Source: Pelagibacterium montanilacus
GTDB lineage: Bacteria; Pseudomonadota; Alphaproteobacteria; Rhizobiales; Devosiaceae
DNA: 64,000 nt
Assembly: GCF_003992665.1 (NCBI RefSeq)
Contig: NZ_RZMX01000012.1
Location: forward strand, 1 to 64,000
Reading direction: 5' to 3'
This document shows, in pieces, positions 21,081 through 28,802 of this stretch; positions within the stretch are counted from its first letter, which is position 1; each line of letters opens with the position of its first letter. Both the position numbers and the translations under genes were made by a program. The notes beneath the pieces were generated by a model that was not told where the DNA came from, did not search any database, and was given only the letters and a program-made list of their open reading frames with translations.

Positions 21081-21615
21081 TTCCACGCTGGAAAAAACGT
21101 CTGCGCGCCACCTGCATGATGCAGGTGCCATGCCCCAGATTTGGGCTGTGGCCGCAAGGGGGTACGCACCGGGCGCGTACCCTTGCCGCGACATGTGACG
21201 GAATTCGTCGGATGTGAGGTGTGGCCATGATGGCCCTACCCTTGCTGAATTCTAAGCAGACCCCCTGCGCAGTTTTGCGCAGACCCCTCGGCGCCTTACT
21301 GCACGGGCAGTTGTTTCGATATCGAAACAACTGAACCCACCGAAACGGCAGTGCAGACATCTCCGCAATTTTGCGGATATGTTTCGCGGGCGCGCGCCAC
21401 GGTGGCGCGGGACCATCTGCATGAAACTGTGCAGACCCAACCGTGTTCATATGAACACAGCTGCCCAGAGTAAGGATGTGCTCTATTTGGAACGGCGGAC
21501 AACTTGTCCACCGTTTCGATATCGAAACGGTCGGACGAAATTCCCACCACCGCACTGGGCAACTGTAACCATATGGCTACGGTTGAGTTTGGCGCCGCGC
21601 TGCACTGCGCAGCGC
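21081..21615. repeat. Cluster of diverse inverted repeats, no credible gene
   Basis: From attL to 21642 no convincing gene is seen. Inverted repeats are packed at 21081-21093, 21109-21127 (9-bp arms, 1-nt centre), 21160-21182 (8-bp arms, 7-nt loop), 21197-21209, 21223-21235, 21265-21282, 21308-21333 (26-bp perfect), 21362-21377, 21393-21409, 21443-21458 (16-bp perfect), 21497-21509, 21510-21531 (22-bp perfect), 21565-21580 and 21597-21615. Two share the core GTTTCGATATCGAAAC; the others differ. A GCAGAC motif recurs at 21256, 21279, 21353 and 21431. Function is unknown. Confidence 0.8.
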
Positions 21616-21642
21616 AATTTTGCATCGTTTAAAGCCAAGCAC

Positions 21643-21912
21643 TTACCGGGCCCTGCGCTTCACCTCTGCCTTGCTGCCGAGATGGGCCGAACGGCTGTCG
21701 GGTGGGCGCCCGTTGCGCCGCGCGCCCTGGGGCAACCCAAAGAACGCCCGTTCCTTGGCCAGTATCCGGTCAGCGCGCCGGGATAAGGCCAAATAGCAGT
21801 TTGCCGCTCTCTGGGCCCTCCAGCGCAACCAACGCAACATGGCGAACCGCACAAGGCTAAGGGCCAGTCTGGGGCCTAGCATGTGGTCACCTCGTCGCAC
21901 CCGGGACATCAT
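21643..21912 (-). CDS. Small basic island protein, unknown
   Basis: This is an 89-residue arginine-rich protein with no recognised family. Residues 11-45 form a basic, aromatic and probably amphipathic helix region (LALSLVRFAMLRWLRWRAQR). The main support is that its ATG overlaps the upstream gene's stop (ATGA at 21912-21909), the same coupling seen through the operon. It is the last gene of the five-gene minus operon and ends close to the inverted-repeat cluster. A shadow frame cannot be excluded. Confidence 0.5.
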   Translation of the reverse strand: MMSRVRRGDHMLGPRLALSLVRFAMLRWLRWRAQRAANCYLALSRRADRILAKERAFFGLPQGARRNGRPPDSRSAHLGSKAEVKRRAR

Positions 21913-22340
21913 GCGAGGTCCCCGATCCGTTTGCCAATTGTGGTTTCCAGAACGTGCTCGAGCCTACGGCTTCGCTCGCCCGGGCATGACACGATGAAGG
22001 TTCGGTATCCGTCGATGACTTCATTGGTCAATTCGACCCGGTAATGAATCCGCGCGCCCAAAGCGGTTTCATGGCCGCTCTCATAGATCCCGTCGCCTTC
22101 GTAGCGACCCGTTACGCGATTGCCGACCAGTAGCATCGGGTCACCGGGCCGCTCCGGTAGATTGAGCCTCCAGCGCACAAGCATCGGGTCGAGCTCTTCG
22201 GCTGCGCGTTTGAACTCGGCCAGGTGGTATTTCAATCGCTCGTAAGCCGTCATCACTTCGTCGGCGGCAGCCGGCGCAGACAATGCAACGGGCGTAAGAG
22301 CCGCGCCGGGCAGTGCCTTCAATATGTCACGGCGCTTCAT
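21909..22340 (-). CDS. Island protein with Tat-like signal sequence
   Basis: This 143-residue protein opens with KRRDILKALPGAALTPVALSAPAAA, a twin-arginine start followed by a hydrophobic stretch and an Ala-X-Ala-like cleavage region. The rest is helical, then beta-rich, with no enzyme motif seen. From recall, similar short proteins with this leader occur in alphaproteobacterial prophages, with unknown role. Its start overlaps the previous gene's stop by four bases and its stop overlaps the next start. Confidence 0.7.
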   Translation of the reverse strand: MKRRDILKALPGAALTPVALSAPAAADEVMTAYERLKYHLAEFKRAAEELDPMLVRWRLNLPERPGDPMLLVGNRVTGRYEGDGIYESGHETALGARIHYRVELTNEVIDGYRTFIVSCPGERSRRLEHVLETTIGKRIGDLA

Positions 22341-22633
22341 GCTTCACCGCCTTTCGCGAGATCGACCACGCGCAAAAACCACTCGGGGCGCCATTCGCTG
22401 TTGCCGTGGTCAGTTTCGGCCAGCAATTGCATGGCCAGTTCTTGCGCGGTCACGGGAACTGCGCTGACAATGGCCTCTTGCAACTCCAGATAGCGCGCTG
22501 TGCTCTGTGCCTCCTGCTCGGCGCTGCAATCTTCAAACCCAAGCTGGTGGCACTCAAGCCATTCGGCGAACATATCTGCGATGCCAGGGGCTCGCGCTGT
22601 GTGGTGCTCTGGGGTTATGATGTTGGGGACCAT
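22337..22633 (-). CDS. Island protein, unknown, acidic
   Basis: This 98-residue protein is rich in Glu and Ala, with the central stretch YLELQEAIVSAVPVTAQELAMQLLAE predicted helical. No domain is recognised. Its stop overlaps the start of the Tat-like gene (ATGA). It lies 67 bp after the 109-residue gene in the same operon. Confidence 0.65.
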   Translation of the reverse strand: MVPNIITPEHHTARAPGIADMFAEWLECHQLGFEDCSAEQEAQSTARYLELQEAIVSAVPVTAQELAMQLLAETDHGNSEWRPEWFLRVVDLAKGGEA

Positions 22634-22700
22634 GTGAACCTCCGATGGTTGTTTGGTTGAAGGCTCGGGACAGGTGGCAGCCTGCCCGAGCCGTTTTGTC

Positions 22701-23030
22701 TCAGGCTGCGCGCAGGCGAACCCCCATCAGGGACTCGAACAGGAGCGCGCACTGCCGGCGGTCGAGCGTCTCGGTGTGGTGGGTGTGTATCTCGATGTAC
22801 GCGAGCTTCCGCTGCAACTCGATGGTCGCTTCGGGGACGTGCGAGAGAAGGGCGTCGAACGCTTTTTCTTCCTCGGCTTCTGCAGTGTCCCATTCGGCCT
22901 GATCGGCTTCTGAGACTTCGCGACCTTCCTGCCGCGCCTGGGTATTGTCGATGCCGTCTGCTGCCTCTTCGAGGCGCGCTGCTGCTACGGCGTGGGCTGC
23001 GATCAGGTGATAGATTTTCAGAGCGCTCAT
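22701..23030 (-). CDS. Island protein, unknown, helical
   Basis: This is a 109-residue acidic, probably all-helical protein (YHLIAAHAVAAARLEEAADG, then a Glu-rich stretch, then ELQRKLAYIEIHTHHTETL). No family is recognised, but its size and composition are typical of phage early proteins. Its ATG overlaps the stop of the 54-residue gene upstream (ATGA). Confidence 0.65.
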   Translation of the reverse strand: MSALKIYHLIAAHAVAAARLEEAADGIDNTQARQEGREVSEADQAEWDTAEAEEEKAFDALLSHVPEATIELQRKLAYIEIHTHHTETLDRRQCALLFESLMGVRLRAA

Positions 23031-23194
23031 ACCAGAGCCCTCCGACGCATAGCGCCCGGGAAATTCGGGGGCGTGGGGTTGCTGTAGATTTTGCGCTTGG
23101 AAAAGCGAACCCTGATCACGTTCCCCGTCATTGCGGTAACGGTCGCGCGGGTTGTCTTGCCTTCAAACTTCGGCTGATAAGTGCGTGTAGCCAT
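23027..23194 (-). CDS. Small basic island protein, first in operon
   Basis: A 54-residue basic protein (ATRTYQPKFEGKTTRATVTAM start). Possible short beta-rich nucleic-acid binder; no family recognised. Of two nearby ATGs, 23194 is chosen because GAGGGG sits seven bases upstream, whereas it is too close to the ATG at 23200. It follows the strong minus-strand promoter at 23225-23253 and leads the early-type operon. Confidence 0.6.
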   Translation of the reverse strand: MATRTYQPKFEGKTTRATVTAMTGNVIRVRFSKRKIYSNPTPPNFPGAMRRRALV

Positions 23195-23211
23195 TTGCAT
23201 TCCCCTCTGTG

Positions 23212-23275
23212 TGCTGATAGCATCATTAAAGGGCACATAGCATATGCTGTCAATACAGTATTTGTGCTATTAGCA
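23212..23275. promoter_or_regulatory. Divergent switch region: minus promoter with repeated operators
   Basis: On minus, a near-consensus sigma70 promoter has TTGACA at 23253-23248, a 17-bp spacer and TTTAAT at 23230-23225. Inverted repeats TGCT-N3-AGCA lie at 23212-23222 and 23265-23275, and AGCATATGCT lies at 23239-23248, inside the promoter and flanking it. The HTH gene starts just to the right. This is the layout of a repressor-controlled divergent switch. Confidence 0.75.
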
Positions 23276-23290
23276 TAAAAAGTGAGACAT

Positions 23291-23521
23291 ATGACACCTG
23301 AACAATTTCGCATGGCCAAATCCGCTCTTGGATTGAGCAATCCCGAACTGGCGGAAATCACCGGACTGCATCGCAATACCCTGAACAAGATCGATCAGGG
23401 AGCGGGCAAACCCTCGACTGCCCAGCACGTGCGCTTAGCCCTTGAGGCCCGGGGGATTCAGTTTCTCGAAAGCGGAGAAGTGGCGGAAGGCTCTGGCGTT
23501 GCCGTTCGTCCGCCCATGTGA
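23291..23521 (+). CDS. HTH DNA-binding regulator of the island
   Basis: This 76-residue protein has a clear helix-turn-helix: MAKSALGLSNPELAEITGLHRNTLNKIDQG, an Xre/Cro-like fold. A short tail follows (ARGIQFLESGEV), typical of small alphaproteobacterial phage regulators. The start at 23291 is taken because the upstream ATG adds only three residues. It is divergent from the five-gene operon, with paired operators between them, and probably represses the minus promoter. Confidence 0.85.
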   Translation: MTPEQFRMAKSALGLSNPELAEITGLHRNTLNKIDQGAGKPSTAQHVRLALEARGIQFLESGEVAEGSGVAVRPPM

Positions 23522-23550
23522 TCCAATGCATCCCAGATCAGGGGGCAATC

Positions 23551-24147
23551 GTGAAAATCATCAAGGCAATATTCCGCGTGTTCGTCGGGGCAGTGTTCGG
23601 CATTGCGAGCGGGCTTGTGCTGTCACCGGCCATCGCAGCGTTCGCAGGCGAACCGGGAGACTCCGCTTGGCTGATCTGGGTAGTGGTGGCCATTGCTGCC
23701 GTGCTGGCCTTTTTCGCCCCTACCATTCGGCGCGCCTTTGGTCGGAGCTTTCTGGTGTTGGGAGCCAGTACCTTTGCGCTCCCGCTTTCGATGATGGTTC
23801 TATCAGGGCGCGTGACGAACGACATGATGAACCAAGCCCAGATGGGCGAGCAGGGCATGGCCGCATTCGGCGGCGTCGTTGCCGGCACGATGATGACGGG
23901 CGCAGCCGCTTTCATCGGGTTCTTTCTGGGAGCCATCTTCCTGATCATCGGGTTGGTGCTGTCTCTCGGGGGACGTAGAGAGGTTATCGTGGTCCACCAT
24001 GGGCCGGATCAAGCGCGCTACACACACAGGTCGGATGGCTTGGGGCCAGCGCCCCACGTGATTGATGCCCATCAAGCGCCATCGATTGGCCATGCCCGGC
24101 GTGGGCCGGAGCCCTCCGTGAACCGCGATATCGAGCCCACGCTATAA
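23551..24147 (+). CDS. Island membrane protein, unknown
   Basis: This 198-residue protein has about four hydrophobic segments (residues about 3-30, 40-58, 66-85 and 105-140) and a hydrophilic, proline-rich, His-rich C-terminal tail of about 55 residues. GTG at 23551, with GGGGG five bases upstream, is preferred over GTG at 23518, which overlaps the repressor stop. It is probably cotranscribed with the repressor, so expressed in the integrated state. By position it could be a lysogenic conversion or exclusion protein. Confidence 0.7.
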   Translation: MKIIKAIFRVFVGAVFGIASGLVLSPAIAAFAGEPGDSAWLIWVVVAIAAVLAFFAPTIRRAFGRSFLVLGASTFALPLSMMVLSGRVTNDMMNQAQMGEQGMAAFGGVVAGTMMTGAAAFIGFFLGAIFLIIGLVLSLGGRREVIVVHHGPDQARYTHRSDGLGPAPHVIDAHQAPSIGHARRGPEPSVNRDIEPTL

Positions 24148-24176
24148 CCCCAGCGTTACCCTATAGGTCGGACATG

Positions 24177-24208
24177 AAAAAAGGGCCCAGATTTCCGGGT
24201 CCCTTTTG
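24177..24208. terminator. Bidirectional terminator
   Basis: The arms AAAAGGGCCC and GGGTCCCTTTT surround an 8-nt loop, with one bulged base and T/A runs at both ends. It separates the plus-strand membrane gene from the minus-strand tape-measure gene and can serve both. Confidence 0.85.
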
Positions 24209-24237
24209 CATTTTCGCACTGATGGTCACTCAGGGAA

Positions 24238-26673
24238 TCAACCGGCTTTGATGGCCCTGACGAAGTCGTACCCGACTCCGTCATTGATCTGGCCGGTCAT
24301 GTCCTCGAGCATTGCTCTCACCTCGTCGCGGCTATATCTGCCATTACCCGCCAATGTGAGACTGATGCCGATCTGTTGGGGCGCTGCCTGCTGTTGCGGT
24401 GCCTGCGAAGGCGCGGAGCCGCTGGGGGCCCGGGGGGCACTGCCCCCGCGCACATTGGTTGATGCAATGGCGGCGATCTGCCCGGCTGTGGCAGCGGCTG
24501 CGGTAGCTGCGAAGGCAGCGCCTACCACCGGGCCGCCAATCTTGGCGCCCGCCGCGTATGAGCTGACAACTGCCTCGATGCCCTTCACAACGGCTGTGGC
24601 GTAGGCCAAGGCTCGATTGTCCTCGAACGCGCCGGAAAGCATCGCGAGTTGATTGCCAACCGCGCCCGCCACCGACGCTGTTGCGTTCGCCATCGATTTG
24701 GATACGGCAGCGGCATATTCCTGCGCGGAAATAACGCCATCCACGCGGAACATCTGGTTCAGCCCCGCAAGCTCGGTCTGCATGCGCCCGAAAGGCGTCT
24801 CGATATCGTTTACCAGTCGCAGACCCGCATCGAGGTGGGCAAGATTGGCATTTGCCGCCACTAGGTTGTCATTCGCCGCCGTCAAAGCCTCCCCAAGCCC
24901 GCCTGTCTTTTCCGTCAGCTCGGTAAGCATCCCGCTCGCGCCGGGAGCGATGGAATTGAACTGCTCCCACTGCCCGCTGATGTTGCCCGCCCCTAGGTCT
25001 CGGTCCTGCCCGTCGCCCTGCGTCAGACGGCTCCAGTTGCTGCCCATGGCATCGTATGCGGTCCTGGTCGCTTCGCGGGACGAGTTGAACGCTTGCGTGC
25101 CCGCTGTCGGGTCGGCTTTCCACCCCGAAACGTCCACCCCTGGGATTGACGAAAGCCCGTCAAGAATCGTGTTCATCAGCGCCGCGAAACTATCCCGGAC
25201 GGTCGCGAACGCCCCGAGAAAGAACGTGGCAATGCTGCTCGATGCCCAATCAAACGATGAAACGACAAGCTCGGCACCAACTTGCATGGTTTCAAAGAAC
25301 GACCGCCCCGTCTCCCCGACACGATCGATCGATTCACCGAACGCGCGCACCCCGACCGTGGCGTCATAGATCCTGTAAACCACATCGGTGATGAGCAGGA
25401 CCAAAAGCCCTACACCAGTGCCGGCGATGGCGGTTCGAAGGAATACAAGAGCGCCTGAGAGTGTCGCCGTGGCCCCGCCTGCCGCAACCATCGAGACGAC
25501 ATACTGACCTGCGAAATACACAGAAAACCCGGTTGCGGCCTGCAAAGCGGCATCCATATTGTCGGCAAGTGCGCGCAATAATTCTGTTGCCGTCTGTGTT
25601 CCCGCGCGGAGCGCTCCCGTCAGCCCGGCATCGCCCAAAGACAAAGTCACGGCCTCCACCGCCGACATGAGACCCTGAATGTCGCCCCCAAGGTTGTCTC
25701 GCATGGTGTCCGCCATGCGCTGGGCTTCTCCGGTTACATTTGACAATTCGTCTCCGAACGCCCCGACGCGATCGGCAGCATCCACCAGCACCAAGGCGCC
25801 GCTTGCCGCCTCGCGACCGAATATCGTCATCGCGTCTGCCGTGGAAAGGCTCGCAGAGCGCAACCGACCAAATATCGTTGCGAGGTCATTCGTCTCTGGG
25901 TTCACATCACCAATTGTCAGTCCGAGCCTTGAAAGAACCTCTGCCGCCTCGGCTGTCGGCCCGGCCAGTGAGGCCAGAACGCCCCGCATTGCAGTGCCCG
26001 CCCGTTCTCCCTGAATACCGGCATCAGACAGGACGCCGATTGCCGCCGCTGTGTCCGCAAGCGTGATATCGAGCGCCGCCGCAATGGGCGCCACGGTGGA
26101 CATGGCCGCCCCCAGTTGCTGCACGTTCGTGTTCGCCCGGCTCGATGCAGCCGCTAGCACGTCCGCCACATCCGCCGCGTTGCTTGCCGCGATGCCGAAG
26201 CCCGACATGATGTTCGACGCGATATCGGCGGCGCTGCCCAGATCCATTGCCGCAGCCGTGGCGAGGTTGAGAACCGCCGGGATCGCGGCAACGCTCTCGG
26301 TGGCGGTGAAACCAGCCATGCCGAGAAACCGCAAACCGTCAGCCGCCTGAGACGCGCTGAATTCGGTCGTGGCGCCAAGCTCGCGAGCGACATTTCGCAA
26401 GGCTTCCATTTGCGCGGTATTGGCCCGAGTAATGGCCGCTACGGCCGACATGGATTGCTCAAAGGCCGCCAAAGTCCCGATGGTCCGCTGCAACCCGAAT
26501 GCGGCGGCGGCCACGGCTGCTAGTTGGCCCGCAGCTCTGTTGAATGCGCTCGCCATCCGAGCTGCGGATTTCTCAGCATGGGTCCCGCTTCTCACCATCT
26601 CATTCAGATCGGATGAGGCGCGCCGAACCTTGCTGCTATTTACCTCCAGTCCGAGAACTGCGATTTCGCTCAT
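24238..26673 (-). CDS. Phage tail tape-measure protein
   Basis: This 811-residue protein has the TP901-type tape-measure core near residues 60-330: FEQSMSAVAAITRANTAQME, LGATTEFSASQAADGLRFLG, IMSGFGIAASNAADVADVLA and GERAGTAMRGVLASL. Hydrophobic stretches follow near residues 370-430 (VYFAGQYVVSMVAAGG, GTGVGLLVLLITDVVYRIYD), then an alanine-rich C-terminal region. Such proteins set tail length and are used in DNA ejection. It appears intact and overlaps the preceding gene by four bases. No tail tube, chaperone or baseplate gene is found nearby, which is unusual. Confidence 0.93.
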   Translation of the reverse strand: MSEIAVLGLEVNSSKVRRASSDLNEMVRSGTHAEKSAARMASAFNRAAGQLAAVAAAAFGLQRTIGTLAAFEQSMSAVAAITRANTAQMEALRNVARELGATTEFSASQAADGLRFLGMAGFTATESVAAIPAVLNLATAAAMDLGSAADIASNIMSGFGIAASNAADVADVLAAASSRANTNVQQLGAAMSTVAPIAAALDITLADTAAAIGVLSDAGIQGERAGTAMRGVLASLAGPTAEAAEVLSRLGLTIGDVNPETNDLATIFGRLRSASLSTADAMTIFGREAASGALVLVDAADRVGAFGDELSNVTGEAQRMADTMRDNLGGDIQGLMSAVEAVTLSLGDAGLTGALRAGTQTATELLRALADNMDAALQAATGFSVYFAGQYVVSMVAAGGATATLSGALVFLRTAIAGTGVGLLVLLITDVVYRIYDATVGVRAFGESIDRVGETGRSFFETMQVGAELVVSSFDWASSSIATFFLGAFATVRDSFAALMNTILDGLSSIPGVDVSGWKADPTAGTQAFNSSREATRTAYDAMGSNWSRLTQGDGQDRDLGAGNISGQWEQFNSIAPGASGMLTELTEKTGGLGEALTAANDNLVAANANLAHLDAGLRLVNDIETPFGRMQTELAGLNQMFRVDGVISAQEYAAAVSKSMANATASVAGAVGNQLAMLSGAFEDNRALAYATAVVKGIEAVVSSYAAGAKIGGPVVGAAFAATAAAATAGQIAAIASTNVRGGSAPRAPSGSAPSQAPQQQAAPQQIGISLTLAGNGRYSRDEVRAMLEDMTGQINDGVGYDFVRAIKAG

Positions 26674-27077
26674 TGCTGCCCCTTTCCGTGCGGCACGTGC
26701 CCGGTTGCCCGGAGCAACATTTCATGAATGGCTGCTGTGAAACGGATGTCGGGGCCACCAGGCTTATGGCTATCCATGGCTAGGCGGAGTTGTCCCCAGA
26801 GCATCGCGAGAAACCGCTCGTCATCTGGGAAATTGCGAATATCGCCGTGAATCGGCAAAGGCGTATGGCGCAAGGTGCCTGTGTCCTGCCGAACTATGAT
26901 TGTCACTTGCGTGTCGAGATGCCGGCCAACCTCTAAATCATCTAGCTCGTGCTCCAGGGTCGGGCGCACCCAATGCAAGCGGTCCGGGTTGTCCCGAAAG
27001 AACTGCTCTACCATCTTGGCCCCCTGGGCTTTCGCCGCTCGGCATCTTGGCGATGGCTTTTTGGTTAGCTTAGGCAT
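26670..27077 (-). CDS. Island protein upstream of tape measure, unknown
   Basis: This is a 135-residue protein starting PKLTKKPSPRCRAAKAQG with a basic N-terminus. A mixed region follows (LHWVRPTLEHELDDLEVGRH), then a C-terminal helix. The position just before a tape-measure gene is where tail assembly chaperones normally lie, but no similarity is recognised. ATG at 27077 has GGGGGA nine bases upstream. Its stop overlaps the tape-measure ATG (ATGA). Confidence 0.7.
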   Translation of the reverse strand: MPKLTKKPSPRCRAAKAQGAKMVEQFFRDNPDRLHWVRPTLEHELDDLEVGRHLDTQVTIIVRQDTGTLRHTPLPIHGDIRNFPDDERFLAMLWGQLRLAMDSHKPGGPDIRFTAAIHEMLLRATGHVPHGKGQQ

Positions 27078-27208
27078 GTCTGCCGTTCCCCCTTCGATAC
27101 CCTGAAACCGATTCACTCTTGGCCTTCATGCCGAAACCCTATCATACACTGGGTTTTCTCTGACGTGTTCCACTGATCGTAAGTCAGTGAGCATTGGACG
27201 ATTCACTC

Positions 27209-27382
27209 TCATGAGCGGACCTCAATGTTCAGATCGCCCCGGCCATTGTCGGGAATCTCGAAATAAGCGCCGCTGGCTCCCTCGATCCGGATAACACCCG
27301 CTTGGATGGTCACGACCGGCTTGCCCCCGCCAGCCCCCGGCAGCTTCTTTTCCAGCGTCGTTACTCTGCTCTTGATGGACAC
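27209..27382 (-). CDS. Small island protein, unknown
   Basis: This is a 57-residue protein: a short basic and helical start (SIKSRVTTLEKKLPG), then a beta-rich part (PVVTIQAGVIRIEGASGAYFEI). GTG at 27382 with GGAGGG eight bases upstream is chosen, because the longer frame would overlap the 97-residue gene. No family is recognised. Confidence 0.5.
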   Translation of the reverse strand: MSIKSRVTTLEKKLPGAGGGKPVVTIQAGVIRIEGASGAYFEIPDNGRGDLNIEVRS

Positions 27383-27452
27383 TCTTGGCCCTCCGGTCAC
27401 GTTGATAAAGGCGCCCGGGGCAGAAAGGGAAACACCCCCGGGCGCCTCTTCA

Positions 27453-27746
27453 TCATTCCTGCTCCGGTGTCCCGAAGTTGGCGATGATGGTTTCAAGCCC
27501 GCTCCGAACCTGGGCACTGATGCCCGTCCCATTTTCTGGGGCGAATACCGGGTGCAGGATCTCTCCGGGGATGGCGTCGATCAGGCCATTGAACGACTGG
27601 TTACGGTGCCCGCCAATGTTGGCGTTGTTCATCGCGGCATCGAGGGTGGCAAGATCGATGTAGGCAGTGCGCAATTCCGCGATTGCCGCCCGGTAACGGA
27701 CGCCGGCAGCTTCTCGGTGCCTCGAAATCTCTTGAAGCGTGGACAT
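27453..27746 (-). CDS. Island protein, unknown, helical
   Basis: This 97-residue protein has an N-terminal coiled-coil-like region (LQEISRHREAAGVRYRAAIAELRTAYIDLATL). ATG at 27746 has AAGGGA upstream; a GTG at 27761 that overlaps the previous stop (GTGA) is the alternative and would add five residues. No domain is recognised. Confidence 0.6.
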   Translation of the reverse strand: MSTLQEISRHREAAGVRYRAAIAELRTAYIDLATLDAAMNNANIGGHRNQSFNGLIDAIPGEILHPVFAPENGTGISAQVRSGLETIIANFGTPEQE

Positions 27747-27757
27747 GCGCTTTCCCT

Positions 27758-28564
27758 TCACTGCGTATCCGGGCGAACCAAGTGCGCCCCTGGGTTGTCG
27801 GTTTCGTACTCGTGCTGGCTCGCATAGAACTTGCCAGCCGCTATCTCGTCAGCCGTCGCATGGGGATACTTGCTCTCCCCCGGAATCACGCGAACAATGT
27901 CGGCACCCTGGCGCATGAGCCATGGCGTCAGGCTGGACGACTTCAGCATGCCGTCAAACTGTCGGGCCGACACGCCGACCTCAGCCTTGATTTCGTTCAG
28001 TGCAACCTTGTGGGCAGCATTGGCCGACGCGATAGAATCCTCTGCCTCACGAAGCTCAGAAATGATCTGACCATGGCGCCGCTCAAGCGTGGCGTCGTGG
28101 ATCTTGATGAATTCGTCATCGTTAAGCCCGCTCAGTGCTGCCGGCGCCGTCAGCACCGCGTCGAGTATGCGCTCGTCCTTGTTCCCGATCAGGTACCCCA
28201 TGCGCTGGCCCCCGGTCATCTCACGAACCATGGCCCGTATCTCTTGCCGCTCAAGAGCTGCCGCGATGTTGGCGGGATCTGGCGCGGGGACCGAGACATC
28301 CCGGCGCTGACTCGTGATCGAGTCCACCGCCACCCCAATGGGGGCCTGCGCGGCATTGAGGGCCGGCAGATAGGTTTTCACAGCCTCGTCATGCAAAGCC
28401 TTGGCCTTGCCCGCCTGTGTCAGATTCTCATCGGCCTTGATCTTGGCAGCTCGATCGGCAAACTGGCGGGCAACGTCGAGACATTTCTCCGCTGCCGACC
28501 GAACGCCCTTAGCGCGTTCCGTTTCCTTGATCCGGGCCAGCAAAGCCTTATGGTTGTGGTTCAA
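27758..28564 (-). CDS. Island protein, unknown, 268 residues
   Basis: Largely helical, with a charged N-terminal half (ARIKETERAKGVRSAAEKCL, FADRAAKIKADENLTQAG) and a C-terminal half containing VGVSARQFDGMLKSSSLTPW. No family is recognised; a structural or scaffold-like role is possible but unproven. The frame is open further upstream, but TTG at 28564 with GGGAG seven bases before it starts directly after the previous gene. Confidence 0.6.
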   Translation of the reverse strand: MNHNHKALLARIKETERAKGVRSAAEKCLDVARQFADRAAKIKADENLTQAGKAKALHDEAVKTYLPALNAAQAPIGVAVDSITSQRRDVSVPAPDPANIAAALERQEIRAMVREMTGGQRMGYLIGNKDERILDAVLTAPAALSGLNDDEFIKIHDATLERRHGQIISELREAEDSIASANAAHKVALNEIKAEVGVSARQFDGMLKSSSLTPWLMRQGADIVRVIPGESKYPHATADEIAAGKFYASQHEYETDNPGAHLVRPDTQ

Positions 28565-28568
28565 TTTC

Positions 28569-28802
28569 TTACTCCCTTTCCTGAGATGTAAGCGTTTGGA
28601 GGGTACGCAGATTGTGCGTGCCCGCTTCCCGGGTCCAAGTCCGCCCGACATAGTCGAAAGGTATTGGGCGCCCGGTTGGTGGGATCTCGACGCCATACAG
28701 GCGGCCATCATCTTCGCAGACGAATTCAAGTGTCGCTGGCAACCGCTCGGATGCCGATGTGATGGCCTCCAGCTTGGCCAGCCTGTCGCGTATCGACCTC
28801 AT
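28569..28802 (-). CDS. Small island protein next to DUF5681
   Basis: This 77-residue protein begins RSIRDRLAKLEAITSASERLP, a short coiled coil, and continues as a small beta-rich segment (ATLEFVCEDDGRLYGVEI). Short proteins of this pattern are, from recall, often found beside DUF5681 genes in alphaproteobacterial islands. Its ATG overlaps the DUF5681 stop (ATGA). Confidence 0.65.
   Translation of the reverse strand: MRSIRDRLAKLEAITSASERLPATLEFVCEDDGRLYGVEIPPTGRPIPFDYVGRTWTREAGTHNLRTLQTLTSQERE

Noticed and set aside
21256-21438. GCAGAC motif recurrences read as a CRISPR-like or tandem array
   Set aside because: Only six to eight bases repeat, spacing is irregular, and there are no true direct repeats or cas genes.
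21016-21555. 179-residue minus frame in the inverted-repeat region
   Set aside because: No domain, no good ribosome site, and it is threaded through palindromes; treated as non-coding.
21379-21786. 135-residue plus frame in the inverted-repeat region
   Set aside because: It overlaps the better-supported minus gene at 21643 and has no recognisable features.
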